NCBI GenBank assembly: GCA_018398805.1
Contig: JAGFBZ010002260.1
Span: 744,001-808,000, forward strand
DNA: 64,000 nt
Source of the DNA: Hirundichthys speculiger
Taxonomy: Eukaryota; Chordata; Actinopteri; Beloniformes; Exocoetidae
Direction of reading: 5' to 3'
Under the pieces are notes generated by a model. It made no database searches and was not told the DNA's origin. It was given only the letters and a program-made list of their open reading frames with translations. The position numbers and the translations under genes were made by a program. This document shows positions 38,011 to 50,634 of this stretch, in pieces. Position 1 is the first letter of the stretch, and every line of letters begins with the position of its first letter.

Positions 38011-39424
38011 CACCTTTCACTCACTGAGTGAGCCATGAACTCGTCTTTAAAGTATCCTGGAGGCAATGTGAGGCCAACTGCTCGGTTCAATTTTTACGCC
38101 AATGAAGCCCCTTGCAGCAATTTTTAGTGCCAAATACTAAAGCAGCAAACTTTCCAAAAAAACAAACTTTGTATTACTTTGAGGTTTCAGATCCATGATG
38201 AGGCCACTCCATGTGGACCATATGACATTTGACAAACTAAATAAAACAAGGTGACATGTCTCTCTGTTCTTTCTGTCTGACCATAATTCTCATTATTACA
38301 CAAAATGGAAAAAGTGGAAATAAGAAACAAAAAAGAAAAAAAAAAGCTCAAAATGAGACTAGCTGAACTGAAAAGTAATTTTATTTTACTGAACCAGGAT
38401 AAGCACATTGAGATTAAAAAAATCTCGTTTCCAAGAGCATCCTGGCCAAGATAGCCAGCATCACCTCCAGCTCATTTCAGGTGTTTTCAGCACTTTAGTC
38501 TTTTACTCACTCTTAGAACCTCCCTCACTCACAGACATAAAAAGGAAGAACAAGGCTTAATAATAAAGTTACAATATGGCTGTTTCCTGTTTGTTTCCTT
38601 CAATTTACTTCGCTCATTTCTAGAAGTACCTGTAAAATTCTGCAAAGTACATTATTTTTTTGAAACGTACGATTAATATTAGTTTCAGTCTTGTTCCACT
38701 GAGAAGCAAGAAAAGACAAAGTAAAATATAAACACTGCGATTGATTTTCATCCATTACTGATCTATTAGTCTCCATTATCTGGTTATGGTGTCATTTACT
38801 CTGACATTGTGTTAAAACTCCCAGGGAATGTCCAGGGAATATAAAGAGGTTCATGAAAGCTCGCTTTGCAGTTTATTTTGAACTTTATCTCAGTAACAAG
38901 TGAATGAAAAATCACCTGCCTAAAATATTACATTTACATTGTGGTAACTTTCTTTAAAGTCTTTACATCAATAGGAGATTTTTGTCCCTACTCTTCCAGC
39001 TTTCCTAACCAGCGATGCTGTCTCTCATGTCTGACTGACAGCGTGAGGTCGACCTGAATGACAGTAACTGAGGATGCCAAAGCTACACCGTAAAGAGATT
39101 TAAAGAAGAAGAAAAAAAAAAAACACTGTGCAGAAGTAACTGTCGCAGTTGATCAAGACATAATGTGCGATTCACTGCTTGTGAGTTCAGGGGTGGGACT
39201 GAGTTTGAGTGTTGTGTTTACAAGCAGTCACGGAAATCTGTGGCTCTGGAGTTAAGTATCCCATGAGTGACGATGGCAACGCATATGTGACGGAGCTCAG
39301 CCCCAGACAGCCTTGGCCCAATTAATGCCCCTTTCAGACAAGAGGGCAGAACCTATTAATATTGCTCTGAGGTGGTCTGAATGTCTACAAAATGCTGAAG
39401 TAGGCTTGGATCACAAGCTGCTAG
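38011..39424. other. Intergenic, nothing recognised
   Basis: AT-rich, no coding or repeat identity established. Poly-A at 39110-39122. Confidence 0.55.
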
Positions 39425-39432
39425 CCCCCTGG

Positions 39433-39750
39433 TAGGGCTCGGTGATATGACCTCAAATCAATATCATGACGAGTGAACATGTTACCTTGATTACAATTAA
39501 TATGTTATTTTTCTTTTTTTTTTGTCCTCATAGATCACAAATAAGGCTTTTGATGCAAATGTCCGCAACTTTTAAAGAGTTTTTCTAATAAAAGAGAACA
39601 TATCTTTGATTTCAAAAGTACCTGAAAGGAAACACAACTGAATATTTTAAAGAACAGAAATATTAAAAATACTCGACATGGGCAAGATCACCTCAGTTCC
39701 AGGTTCTGAATGTTGGTTTCGGTTCATTTTCAGTTAGTTGCCCAGCTCCA
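39433..39750. mobile_element. hAT-type MITE
   Basis: Left TAGGGCTCGGTGATATGACC and right GTTGCCCAGCTCCA are imperfect inverted ends of the TAGGGCTGGGCGATAT class. Flanking octamers CCCCCTGG (39425-39432) and CCCTCTGG (39751-39758) match at 7 of 8. No coding capacity. Length 318 bp. Confidence 0.65.
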
Positions 39751-40094
39751 CCCTCTGGTATGATTAAAGGTAATGCTTTGATATGTGTCGATCCTGAAAC
39801 ACAGCAGAGCGTTTAGCATGCTATGATTGCATCCTCCATGGTCGCTGTATCATCACAGTAACCATCCAGCAACGCCACAAATGTGCAAAAAGAGATGATT
39901 AGAAACAGGAATGAAAATAAAAATCAAGGAATTCTACCAAGGACAGAATTTCTCTGCAGATTAATGTCACTGATGCTTTCATCTACTAAAACATTTTTTA
40001 GAAATCCTCCCTGAAAGACGCATCTATGGAAGCAAATTGGAACTGATTAATAAAGAAAGCAGTCAGCACTGTGAACTCTTGCAGGTGCTTCCAG

Positions 40095-40399
40095 TTCTCA
40101 GAAGTCAGGGATCCTTTCTGGATTCAGGGGCAGGACAGCAGCAGGTGAAAGAGTTGGATCGTGCTCTTTGATCCAATGACTCTGGGTTCGTTGAAGCAGG
40201 CATATGATGGCGTCTTCAACTCCAACTCCAAGACAATAAGCAAACTGCTGTGAGTCCTGGAAGGTGCTTGTTTGCTTATTCAGATGTGCCAGTAAAAGTC
40301 TCGACAGGACTTTATGATGTGGGATGTTGGGACAACGGGTCAGAAAACAAAGATGAGATTATTTTGGTACTGGAACCAAGCAGGATGTCTTCCACAGTC
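40095..40399 (-). pseudogene. Rex1/L2-like reverse transcriptase relic, downstream half
   Basis: The minus strand reads (with shifts) LWKTSCLVPVPKK-like sequence at 40380-40350, then LLLAHLNKQTSTFQDSQQFA, YCLGVGVEDAIICLLQRTQS and HWIKEHDP (about 40300-40165). This is the RT region upstream of motif A in Rex1/L2-type non-LTR elements (QFAYRPGVGVEDAII block). It continues directly from the fragment at 41217-41470 once the hAT insertion between them is removed. Confidence 0.7.
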
Positions 40400-40407
40400 A
40401 CTAGAAC

Positions 40408-41208
40408 CAGAGACGCCGCAACGGGGTAGGCATACTAGGCAATTGCTTAGGGCCCCGAGCTGGAAGGGGCCTCAGGACAGCGGTGACATTGGTCCTTTTG
40501 TCAATGACAAAATGACTGAACTGCTTTAGACACTGCAACGACGATATGTTGAAAACCCCCTTGCATAGGGCCCCCACTAGCTGTCACTGCCTCGTGTGTT
40601 AAGGGACCCCCGAGACACGGCCAATATCGATCCATATCAATGACACAACCTGAAACCTCCATATCACTGCAGCCCGATTAGGGGGGTTTGGAACCCCCCT
40701 AATCGGGCCCCGACTGCCCATGGCTGGCTTTCTGCGATGCTTCAAACTCGATACAAGAAAAATGAAGTGAGCATATCCATCAGGACACACAAAAAGAAAA
40801 AAAAGACAAAAAACAAGGTGATGAAGAAAAAAGAAAATGGGAAAGTGGTAAGTTCAAAGGTGTATAAGCTGACATTATTAAAAAAAAATTGTGATGCCAC
40901 TTTGTCCCAGTCTGTAGTCTCAGGAAGCACAAGCAAAGGTTTTAAAAACAATTTCCACCAGGACGTGGATATGGAACCAAATACCACAATTTATTTATTT
41001 TAACTTCTTTATTTTTTGCTTGATTGTGTTTTTGTCAAACTTTGCTCATTTCAGTTGTGTTTGTTATGTAATATTGTATTTTAAGTGTTCTTACATTATT
41101 GTGCACTTCTGTTATTTAAAATAAAGGATTTTTGGATTGAATGATTTTCTTGGTGTTTTTGGGCCAGGAGGGCCCCCATGCTCACTCTTGCCTAGGGCCC
41201 CCAAGGTG
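40408..41208. mobile_element. 801-bp non-autonomous element (probable hAT) inserted in an RT relic
   Basis: Left end CAGAGACGCCGCAACGGGGT, right end CTAGGGCCCCCAAGGTG, flanked by a perfect 8-bp duplication ACTAGAAC (40400-40407 and 41209-41216). Both sides carry TAGGCAA with GGGCCCC blocks in opposite orientation near the ends, though the outermost bases do not pair well. Removing it and one duplication restores the RT reading order on the minus strand. Interior holds a perfect hairpin (40672-40708) and a Lys-rich frame (40737-41003) with no recognised domain. Confidence 0.75.
40672..40708. repeat. Perfect 17-bp inverted repeat with 3-nt loop
   Basis: GCCCGATTAGGGGGGTT, loop TGG, then AACCCCCCTAATCGGGC. 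No mismatch in the arms. Confidence 0.95.
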
Positions 41209-41216
41209 ACTAGAAC

Positions 41217-41470
41217 CTTCTCCTGGTTCAGGCTGAGGTTGAAGAGGTGCTGTAGAATTCCACATATCTGGTCCACGTGGGCCTTCAGGCTTCTGGGGCT
41301 GACATCATCTGGACCTGCAGCCTCGTTCGTGGTCAGTGTCTCAGGCTTCCTCTTCACCTGACCGCTAGAGACAGACAGGTGGACGGGGGAGGTGCAAGGA
41401 GCCCCATCATCTCTTAATTTGGTTGGAGACAATCCTGGAACAGCAGCAACATCCATGACTGAGGTGGGAG
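41217..41470 (-). pseudogene. Rex1/L2-like reverse transcriptase relic, upstream half
   Basis: Minus-strand frame reads TTNEAAGPDDVSPRSLKAHV then DQICGILQHLFNLSLNQEKV, ending at the hAT insertion site. NKAAGPDGISPRVLK...FNLSL is the conserved start of the RT domain in CR1/L2/Rex1 elements. The remainder is at 40095-40399. Confidence 0.75.
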
Positions 41471-42354
41471 ACGAGAAAGTTGAGATGTCACAAGGAAGCT
41501 GTGGGTGAAGGGGAGAATGTAGCCCCCAACTGAAATAAAAAGCACTGATTCTAATCAGTTTCAGCTTAGCCAGCTATCCCTGCGAACAGCCCAGCTGCAC
41601 TGAGCTAATTTGTTTTTTCTTTTAAACCCAGACATAAGCATATAAGTAATTGTTTCATTTCTTCAATAACTTGACAAAGTGTCGGTTTTAAACTCAGAGC
41701 TTCATAGATTAATGTGCCCCCCTCCCTTGGGTGACATTTTTCTCCCTGTTTCCATTTTCTTTGGTTCAGTCTAAGCCCACGTCATTGAGCCCTTTGGTTC
41801 TAAACTTGATCATGATTTGCTGCTCTCACGCACTCTTGCCAAATGACAGATACGCAGCATATGGAAACAATTTTTTCGCTTGCGTGAGAGTTTGTGAGAT
41901 GACATATCTCTGTGTCTTTCACTCGTTGTTCTTGTGCTGCCCTGTTTTTTACAGTAATCTTCTCCACTTCAGAGAATTTACGTGTCAATGGCAGTCACAA
42001 ACAGCTCAGCTGCACAGCGTGAACAAACTTGTTTAAGATCTCACCCTCTGACCTCTACAAAAACCTACCATGTGGTATGATCTTTTAATGGCTTTGGGAA
42101 CTTACATAATTATTCTGACGGCTCTCGTTTTTACAAGCTAAATCTTTTATTACAAGCCACGCGTTTTCCCATGAAGTCTGGAACAACTGGAAATTAAAAT
42201 AGAACAGATTTATATTTCTCAATTGATGTAAAGGGAAAAACATAACATCTGGACCATGTAGATGTGGCCACTGACCACACTGTTTTTAAAAGTAATCAGC
42301 GTAAGCTAATGGAGAAAACCTTTATCAGCCACGACACTGAACTGGTTTATCACC
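41471..42354. other. Intergenic, nothing recognised
   Basis: No exon or repeat assigned between the RT relic and the next Tc1-like element. The frame at 41731-42036 has no family resemblance. Confidence 0.5.
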
Positions 42355-42356
42355 TA

Positions 42357-43806
42357 CAGCTGAAACCAGAAGTTTACATACATGAACAAAAAGACTTATG
42401 ACCTTTTTTTATTCTCACTGTCTGACATTAAATCAGACTAAACTTTAACTCTTTTAGATCAGTTAGGATTACCAAGAATGATTTCTATTTGCTAAATACC
42501 AGAATAATATGAGAGAGATTTTTTTTTAGAGAATTCCTCATGACTTTCTTCAAAGTCAGAAGTTTACATACGTTAAGATTACTATACCTTTAAACAATTT
42601 AGTAAAGCCTAGATGATGTCATGATTTTGGAAGCTTTTGACAACATCTGAGTTTAATTGGAGACACACCTGAAATATGCTGCTTCCTTGTGTGACATCAT
42701 AAAAAAAAAAATCAAAAGAAATCAGCCGAGATATTAGGGAAAAAAATTGTGGATCTCTACTAGTCTGGTTTATCCTTTGGTACAATTTTCAGATGCCTTG
42801 AAGGTGCCACTTCTTATCTATTCAAACAATTAGAGGTAAGTATAAACACCATGGGAATGTCACCCACAGATGAACATGCATTGGTGCGAACTGTTTGTAT
42901 CAACGCCAGAACAAAAGCAAACACCGGATGAAGATGCTGCAGAATCTGGTAAGAGATAGTCATTATCCACTGTGAAATGAGTCGTGTACCAACATGGGCT
43001 AAAAGGCCGTGGTCATGATGAAACTAAAACTGAACTATTTGGTCATTATGACTGTAGTTACATTTGGAGGAAAAACGGAAACGGGAGAAAGGGGAAAACA
43101 CCATCCCAACTGTGAAGTACGGGGGTGGCAGCATCATGTTGTGGGCGTGTTTTGCTGCAGGAGAGACGGATGCGCTTCAGATAATAGATGACATCATGAG
43201 GAAAAAATATTATGTAGATTTATTGAAGCAACATCTCAAGATATCAGCCAGAAAGTTGAAGCTTGGACACAAATGGGTCTTCCAAATGGACAATGACGAT
43301 ACGTATACCACCAAATTAGTTACAAAGTGGCTAAAAGACAACAAAGTCAATGTTTCGGAGTGGCCATCACAAAGCTCTGATCTCAATCTGATAGAAAATT
43401 TGTGGGCAGAGCCGAAAAGGAGCTTATGAGCAAGGCAGCCAACAACCCTGACTCAGTTTCACCAGTTCCTGTCTGGAGGAATGGACCAAGATTCCAGCAA
43501 ACTAGTGTGAGAAGCTGGTGGAAGGAAACCAAAAATGTTTGACCCTAATCATACAGTTTAAAGGCAATCATACAAAATACTTTGGAAATGTATATATACT
43601 TCTGATTTTGATGAAAGTCATAAAAAATGCCTAAAAATGATCTCTCTCATTATTCTGGTATTTAGCAAATAGAAATACATTTTGGTAATCCTAACTGACC
43701 TGAAAGAGTTAGAGTTTGGTCTGATTTAACATCAGACAGTGATAAAAAAAAAAAAAAAAGTCACATGTCTTTTTGTACAGTGTGTGTAAACGTCTGGTTT
43801 CAACTG
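42357..43806 (+). mobile_element. Tc1-like element with Sleeping Beauty-type termini, decayed
   Basis: Left end CAGCTGAAACCAGAAGTTTA and right end AACGTCTGGTTTCAACTG are inverted, with TA at both flanks (42355-42356 and 43807-43808). Inner copies of the tip motif (GTCAGAAGTTTACATACG near 42554; inverted TATATATACTTCTGATTTTG near 43589) make it IR/DR. AAGTTTACATACA-type tips are typical of salmonid-type Tc1 elements such as the one from which Sleeping Beauty was derived. Length 1,450 bp. Confidence 0.92.
42850..43560 (+). pseudogene. Tc1-like transposase relic inside the 42.4-kb element
   Basis: Only scattered N-terminal pieces are legible (42850-43010). From about 43015 the first catalytic block is read as DETKTELFGHYDCSYIWRK, then after a shift GENTIPTVKYGGGSIMLWAC (43088-43147), VFQMDNDDTYTTKLVTKWLK (second Asp) and SEWPSQSSDLNLIENLWAEP (third, Glu kept). 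Frameshifts and stops occur at least at 43070 and 43430. Non-functional. Confidence 0.85.
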
Positions 43807-43808
43807 TA

Positions 43809-46800
43809 AATGGAGCATTTAGAAGTTAAGAGAGAATAAATTGATGAAGTAATCAAAAACCAAAGTGGCTATAAATGAAAATGTTCATTAATCAGCTATA
43901 TTTGTAAACCAGGCTCTTACCCATCAACTGATGACATACGAGCGTTCACAACTTAGTTTTGATCCCACCTAGTGGACAAAAAGACATTTAATTTGTATTT
44001 TTGCATGCAACACCTGATTGTCAAGGTTCATACATAAAAGTTTTAGGTCTGTAGGATTTTAGGTCTACAAATGATGAATATGATATTTAAAACACATAAA
44101 CAGCAAATATAAGCTGAATTCTACTGAAGTAAGAGAGTTTGCACAAAACTGGATACAATGCTGTGTAAACTCATAAAAGCTTATGCTTCTTCTCAACCAC
44201 AGATCTCCCTTGAGGAACTTTTTCACATACTGTGATTGTTTTCCATTATGTAGTTCTATGATGGTATCTCATCTTTTCAAAGAGCACTTCCTCTCCTCAC
44301 ACACTCTAGCGTGCCTAAGCTACACATATTCTGTACTTCAGCATTTACTTCACTTGACCTGCCATTTAAATAGACTTAAAGAGATTTGGCACTTTACCTA
44401 TAAGCCAGTTTTCCTGTACTGAGGCTCGACTCTTGTTTCTAACTACGAAGCTGCTGTGAGTGGAGTGGACACACAACCACAGCTACATTATCGTGAGTAT
44501 TACATGAGTATTATCTCCACACAGATTATTGATTCGGTTGTGCTCACTCATCCGCAAGTGTGTGTTGGCAAATGAAAGCATCTGAACAGTGAGAGCAATA
44601 ATAAAGAGTCAGACAGGAGCAGCAGGGAACTGAGATTTTAAGATGGTTCTCTCTATCACAGAAATGACCAGATTCTCTCAGTCTTAGTTTGTAATAGCGT
44701 CCATTCCTTGAATATTAAGACACATTCTCTAAACACTGATATGCATTGTCTAAATATTTTTTTGTTGGGATAACATCACCATAATTACCTACCAACAATG
44801 GCTCACACTGTATGTACCAATAAAGATAAACTGCACGTGTGGATAGCAGATTGACAAAAAACTGAAATATGCACAGATCATAGTGACAACATTGATCATT
44901 CTTGTTGAGAGGAAATGAACCACAAGAGAAAGTCCTGGCATACATGGGAATGTCACGTAGACAGGTCATTTTTTCTCATTCACAGCAACAACAGCAAAAA
45001 CAACAACAGCAACACTCTGACACCAGTCTCCAAAAGCAACATCTGGCCCTGCTAACTTGTGGCCCTCTGCTCTTGCCAAAACCTAATCTAGTTAAGCGTT
45101 TGAGTGATAGACTAGCAAAGCCAAGCCACAGCGGAACCACGCTCCAACCCCCAGGACATAAAAGTCAAATGTCATGGTTGTGATACCCGCCAAGTCTTGT
45201 TCCCACACCTGTGCCACCAGAACTCATATGGTGGTGCCCATCACAATTAGGGATGAACAACCTGGAGAATTTATCTAATTGAGATGCTTCTGACAGATAC
45301 TCTGGTAGCAATTTGATTTGTGATAACAGTTCAGAGATACAAATTTCAGTTCATTATTCACCATACAATGTTTATAAAAATGAATGTGAAGATGTCACTC
45401 AACCAGCACTACTTCTGTGTGCCTTCTTTTTTTTTTTTTTTTTTTTTTTACTGTACATTCATTTTATTGATGTCTGTGTCGCTTTTACAGATGTTGGCAT
45501 GCGTTCACTACATTACTTCATGGAGTAGATAAATACTCAAAACTAATCAGTTTTGAGCATCATAAATAATTGCAACCTTGACAATTGGCTAATTGCATCA
45601 GTTAAAATCATGATTTTGATCAAAATCAATTAATCCTTTAGCCCTATGCCTTTCTAAAGGACATCAATTAAGATAACTGCCTTTGAGAATTATCAGGGCG
45701 TGGTGATCCTCAAAGGTATGAATCTAGGCAACTGGACTTCTCTTTTTAGTTTTTATTCTTTTTTTTTTTTTTTTACCACCACAAGGCACCATCAGTTCTA
45801 CCTGATGGGTTGGGAGTTTCAAGCTCAAAAGCTATTGGACTCATACACAAATTTCTGATCCTCCCATCACTCTTAGGGTTGTTAGAGACTTTTGTCCAGT
45901 AGTTGTTTGCCTGGATTTGGTCAAATGAATCAAACAATTCTAATTATTATGTAATATATTTTTCAAGAAAGACATGTTTTTTTTTCTGCTGAAACAAATG
46001 AACAATCTTTGGATTTAGAACTGTTTGACAAATCAAGGAATTTTAAAGGATGAGCCTGAGCCTGTCTGACCCATCCATTTCTGTGACGGATATTTGTCAA
46101 ACTTTCTGTGGTTAACATTATGTGATACATTAAACTAAATCCCTTGATGGATCAATATCTAGTATCTATCTGTCTGTGTGACGAATGCTTTGATTTACTT
46201 ATTTTAATCCCACAACATATTGGTGAGTGTTTAGATAGTTGGAAGCATTTAACCTCAGTAAACAACAAACATCCTTGCTTGTTTTGGAAATTAATTTACT
46301 TGATAAATGCTATTAGAACATTATGGAGGTTTTACATTAAAAAAATGAGAAGGTACAAAACGTGCAAAAGAAAATGGGAGGTCCTTTGTTCCACTTGACA
46401 GCCATCCTAAAACCTGAAACTTGGCATGCACCTTTCATAACAACAAACCTGTCTTTTATATACAGGTGACAGAAAAAAGAATGCGCAGCAGATGAGGCGT
46501 TAAATGCTCTGGGCAGTCCTGCCCTGGTCCTGCTTGACAATGTAATTTGGAAAAATCAAAGGCAGGCGAGTAGGGAAAGACTTTTTTGTTATGTAACACT
46601 ATTGGGATACACGTCAAAATATTGTGACTTGCCTGAGGAAATTACTTTCCTGGACGGCTTTGATTAATTATTACCAAAGGTTGGGTGAGCGGGTGGGCTG
46701 AAAGCAGGCGTGGAGACATGACTTCCTTCTCTTTTGGTTTGAGTGTGCATAGATAGTGTGATAGACAAATATTATGGAAAGTTTTCTGAAGTGCACATAG

Positions 46801-46994
46801 TATTTCTTTCCTGTGTGCAATATGTCTGTTGTTTGACACTAAACAGTGAACGTGATACAGGTCTCCGTCTCATTCTTTTAGTTGTTACTTACCCAAGCCT
46901 AACGTAACACATACAACATTTAAAAACATAGAAAACATTTTATTTTATTTTATTTTATTTTTATTATTTTATTTATTTTATTTTGACAATTAAT
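43809..46994. other. Intergenic, nothing recognised
   Basis: No gene or complete element. Contains a CAA/CAG-rich tract (44983-45017), poly-T runs (45428-45449, 45759-45774) and a TTTTA repeat (46938-46984). Confidence 0.5.
46938..46984. repeat. (TTTTA)n-type microsatellite
   Basis: Tandem TTTTA with TTTA and TTATTA variants. Confidence 0.85.
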
Positions 46995-47351
46995 GGGATC
47001 GCTGTCATGGCGGCCGGAAGTGAAAACCCACATCTATATATTCTATTTTAAATGTTAACCACAGCATAAAAAACATCGAATAATAATTCAACTGTATCAC
47101 TCGAATATTAAAAACAGTTTGTAAAAGTTTATAATGCTAAATAATACAAAACTCTTAATTTCGCCAGCCAGCGTACCGTAACTCGGCAACGAACGAGGAG
47201 ATACGCCACTTCCGCCCACCATATTTGATTGACGGAGTAAAGTTTTGAACAGAAACAGTAAAAAAAAAAAAAATTAAAAAAATCAAAATACGAATTCCGA
47301 AAATATAAACGGCTTTAGAAAAATATCTCCGTGAAGGCTCTTCAAAAAACT
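46995..47351 (+). promoter_or_regulatory. Candidate promoter and non-coding first exon
   Basis: Amid AT-rich DNA this block has CATGGCGGCCGGAAGTGAAA (47006-47025), combining a YY1-like ATGGCGGC and an ETS site CCGGAAGTG, and a second ETS site inverted (CCACTTCCGCCC, about 47207-47218) 190 bp away, plus scattered CpGs between 47163 and 47210. A consensus donor follows at 47352 (AAAACT|GTGAGT). ETS/YY1 pairs mark TATA-less housekeeping promoters. No coding exon that could belong to it was recognised in the window. Position after pde4b suggests the SGIP1 side by vertebrate synteny, but that is only inference. Confidence 0.35.
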
Positions 47352-49694
47352 GTGAGTATTTAATGACTCTTGAAGAAAAACGTAGTTTACAGTTCTCTCA
47401 AGCTAACTTTAATTCAATTGTAAACACAACTGCAGCTGCTAATCTTCAAGAAAACCAAGATGATAATCGTTTATCGCGTCTTTCTGACTAATCTGAACTG
47501 AAAAAAGGTGTTATTTCCTAAATAACAAGCACGTTTAAGATTTCTGGTTAGGTCTGCACATTAGTCATTAATGGACTTGGGGACCTTTGACAGTACTTAG
47601 TTTACAGTGTAATTAATACAGCAGCTATTTCAAGTTGATTATATAATGTTGTAATCTAGCATGTGCAAGTGGGCCCAAATCGGGGGTAGAGAGAGGAGAC
47701 ACAGACACGAGGGCTCCTGCTTTTTAAGAGTAATTATGTTTTTGCTAGAAGCGTACTGCAGTCAGTTCCTTGGAGTCCATTGACCAAACTCCCCGCTGCT
47801 TTGTGAGTTTTGGTTTAATTGAGTGATAAGTATAATTTGTTTGGACATTAGTGATATTGTGATTAATATGTGACGTTTATGCCTGGGGAGAGTTGAATCA
47901 AACTGTCAGAGGCTAGACTATAAACCACCAGTCAATCTGTAAACTATTTGGGAATGCACTCTTTCATTTGGTTATTTGAATGAAACAGGTTTTGTTCCAT
48001 GTGGTGAGTCACATGGAGCTACACCTGAGTTGTGGGCCTTCACTTTGACACTTCCATGTATTCTCCTAACTTGATTAAAAATATTACATTTGACACCTAC
48101 TCCAAATGTGACAGAGCACATTTGTTCAAACAAAAGAAGCCTTACTTTTGATAGAGACAATTAAGAGAGTGCCTTAACACATGGCCAGTATTACAAGTTG
48201 CTCTGAGTCTTGAGATGTCATGTTGGGACATCTGTAATATCCAAGAGGCCGTCAACATGGGAGAGTGTTGAAGAAGAAAAAGTTCAAGTAGAGGTTAACC
48301 TTATGTTGAAAAGGCAGTGAGGGAAAGAAGGAATTGCCAAGACTGTGACGATAAATGAGAAATGAAATTTTGGGTGTAGTTTGCATGGGATATGAGCCTG
48401 GGAAAATTTCTGATCCTTGTTTCCTGTGTTGTACTGAGAAAATCCTAAAAACAATCTGGCAGTGGATTCTGGGTTCTATCCATGAAGGCATTACTCTCTG
48501 TCTTTGGATGTAGGTTACCATAAAAAGAATGGAGATCAGGGAAGATGGGCAAAGATGCACATTGGATCTTAACACTAACAACATATAATGTAAACAGTTG
48601 GTCAAAAAAATCAGATACTTAGCTGATATGCTAAAAATCAGATTTGTGCATTTGTGAGTTGTTGGTAACAACCAGGTAAATGGTATAATGTGACTTACAT
48701 CACCATTGAAGCCTTTCTTAAATATCTGAAATTTTGCCTGATTATTGTGAATAAAAAAGCACAACAACATATTGATAAAATAAAGTAGATTTTCATTTTT
48801 TTATATACATTCTGATTTTGGGAATTAAATCTGTTTACTGTAAATCAATTTTTACTTTGTTGGAGTCAGAAATTCTGTGGAGATTCACGTGACTTCCTTC
48901 CATTAGTGAGGGACTCGGTCTTAATCCATTTGATAACACTGTAGAAAAAGATGATTACCCCACTACTGCCTCCTAATACACATGTAATTGGATTTTATTA
49001 ATACAGAGATTCATTCACTGGTACTCATAATTTTTCTTCATGCCCTATGACTCAGGAAATGTGGTGAATCTGCTTGATTTTTTTTTTTCATTTTGTGAAT
49101 AATGAACAATCTTGTGAGTTGATGGTGGGAGAAGTAGTGGGAGAGGAGCAGCACCACTATGATCACCTGCTATTTTTGGGCATACACTTCCTGTATCATG
49201 TCTTTGAGTCTTCCTCATAACCTGTTATCGTAACTCGGTAGGCAGGCTCACTTTTTTTTCCATCTACTCCAAAGGACCATCAACACCTTTTTTTTTTTTT
49301 TTTTTGTAAAGCCATACACCTATTTTAGGATGCCTCATAAATTATGGGTCCTGTTAAATGCGTCATTGAGAAGCCTGTGCAGGCTCCTATCAGAACGTCA
49401 CACTGTCAGCACACGCATACACACATAACCTATATTAGCAACATCCTTGTGGGTGTCCAGCCAAGCTCGAGTGAGCCAGTAGGCAAAAATATAATTCAGC
49501 ATTAGGCCATGGGTTTTTCTTGTATTTCCTCACACCTTTTTTTCTATTTTTTTTATTTATTTGACCGCTTGTTTACTTGCCTTAGCTTTAGGAAGAGACT
49601 TGATTTGCTTCATTTATTTTTTTTGTCACACCAGCTAATGCACCAAAACTTGACAAAACCATTTAACATTTGCATAGAAATGTGTATTTTCTGC
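47352..49694. other. No gene seen; possible first intron of an unidentified gene
   Basis: AT-rich; poly-T (49289-49305). The minus frame at 48252-48770 is long for the region (172 codons) but has no recognisable motif and ends in a Phe run. Confidence 0.4.
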
Positions 49695-49838
49695 TTAAAG
49701 GAGCCGTTTGTAAGATTATGGCCAAAACTGGTACTGCAGTCACTTTCAAAATACTGTTGAGCGGCGTGTACCCTCCCCCTCCTCCCCGACCAGAGGTTGC
49801 CAGGTCGGCTGCAGAATGCAGCAGGAACGTAGGCTGCC

Positions 49839-49862
49839 ATGGCAAGCGATGAGTCCTACACA
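49839..49862 (+). pseudogene. First exon of the transposon-borne ballast-domain gene
   Basis: ATG GCA AGC GAT GAG TCC, then TAC ACA before GTAAGT (49863): eight codons, MASDESYT, phase 0. The ATG context is GCCATGG, a perfect Kozak core. Joined to 50474 the reading frame stays open. Confidence 0.55.
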
Positions 49863-50473
49863 GTAAGTTTATTTTCTGTTAATTATATTTATTGCTTTAT
49901 GAACAACTTTTTGCGAAGTAATAATGTACTGCAAAATTTACTAATGGCGATTAGCCAAATAGAATCGTAAATGTTACCACATTTCAGTCGGAGCATAAGT
50001 TTTCAGTTAGTTACCCTGTTAAAAATGTCTTTATTAGGCCAGTGTTGCGATGTAAAGCTTTTTATGAACGCATTTGAGAAATCCATGCAAATTCTAATTT
50101 TGGGCTATGCAGTAATTTATTGTTTGGTTGGAAACACTATAGGCTCATATCGATGGTAACTTTTTGTAACGTCGACAATACCACATGTAAAGTCGAGGGT
50201 AATTTTCCTAAAATACATCAGGCTATATGAAAAATTACATGACGTGTAGAATTTAAATCAAAAACATGTCCAAAAGTTCTATGTATGTGGACCAAATTAT
50301 GCGCTTTTGGTATTGAGGATGTTGCCGTGGAATTACGCCTGATACTTCCAAACTAACACTAAATTATTGCACAGGCTAAAAGATTAGAATATGCTTAGAA
50401 CACACGTTTATGTCAAGATAGCCTAGCACTTGTACCAGATGATCTTTGCTTGTACTGCTCTCACTTGTTTCAG

Positions 50474-50530
50474 CCTGATTTAGACCTCACTTTTGAGGTA
50501 CCCTCTCTTGAGGCTGATGAGAGCTGGGCA
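50474..50530 (+). pseudogene. Second exon of the transposon-borne ballast-domain gene
   Basis: Between CACTTGTTTCAG and the donor GCA|GTAAAA. Encodes PDLDLTFEVPSLEADESWA, 19 acidic residues, phase 0 on both sides, so exons 1, 2 and 3 share one frame. Confidence 0.6.
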
Positions 50531-50634
50531 GTAAAAATTATGACTTGTAATATCATCATCTGTATCTATGTCACATCTTATGTAGTTTTAATCAAATGTA
50601 AATGCCAAATGCTATTTTGTGGTTGTTTACTTAG

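Noticed and set aside
48252..48770. 172-codon minus-strand frame
   Set aside because: Longest frame outside transposons and pde4b, but AT-rich, no domain or splice support; likely chance.
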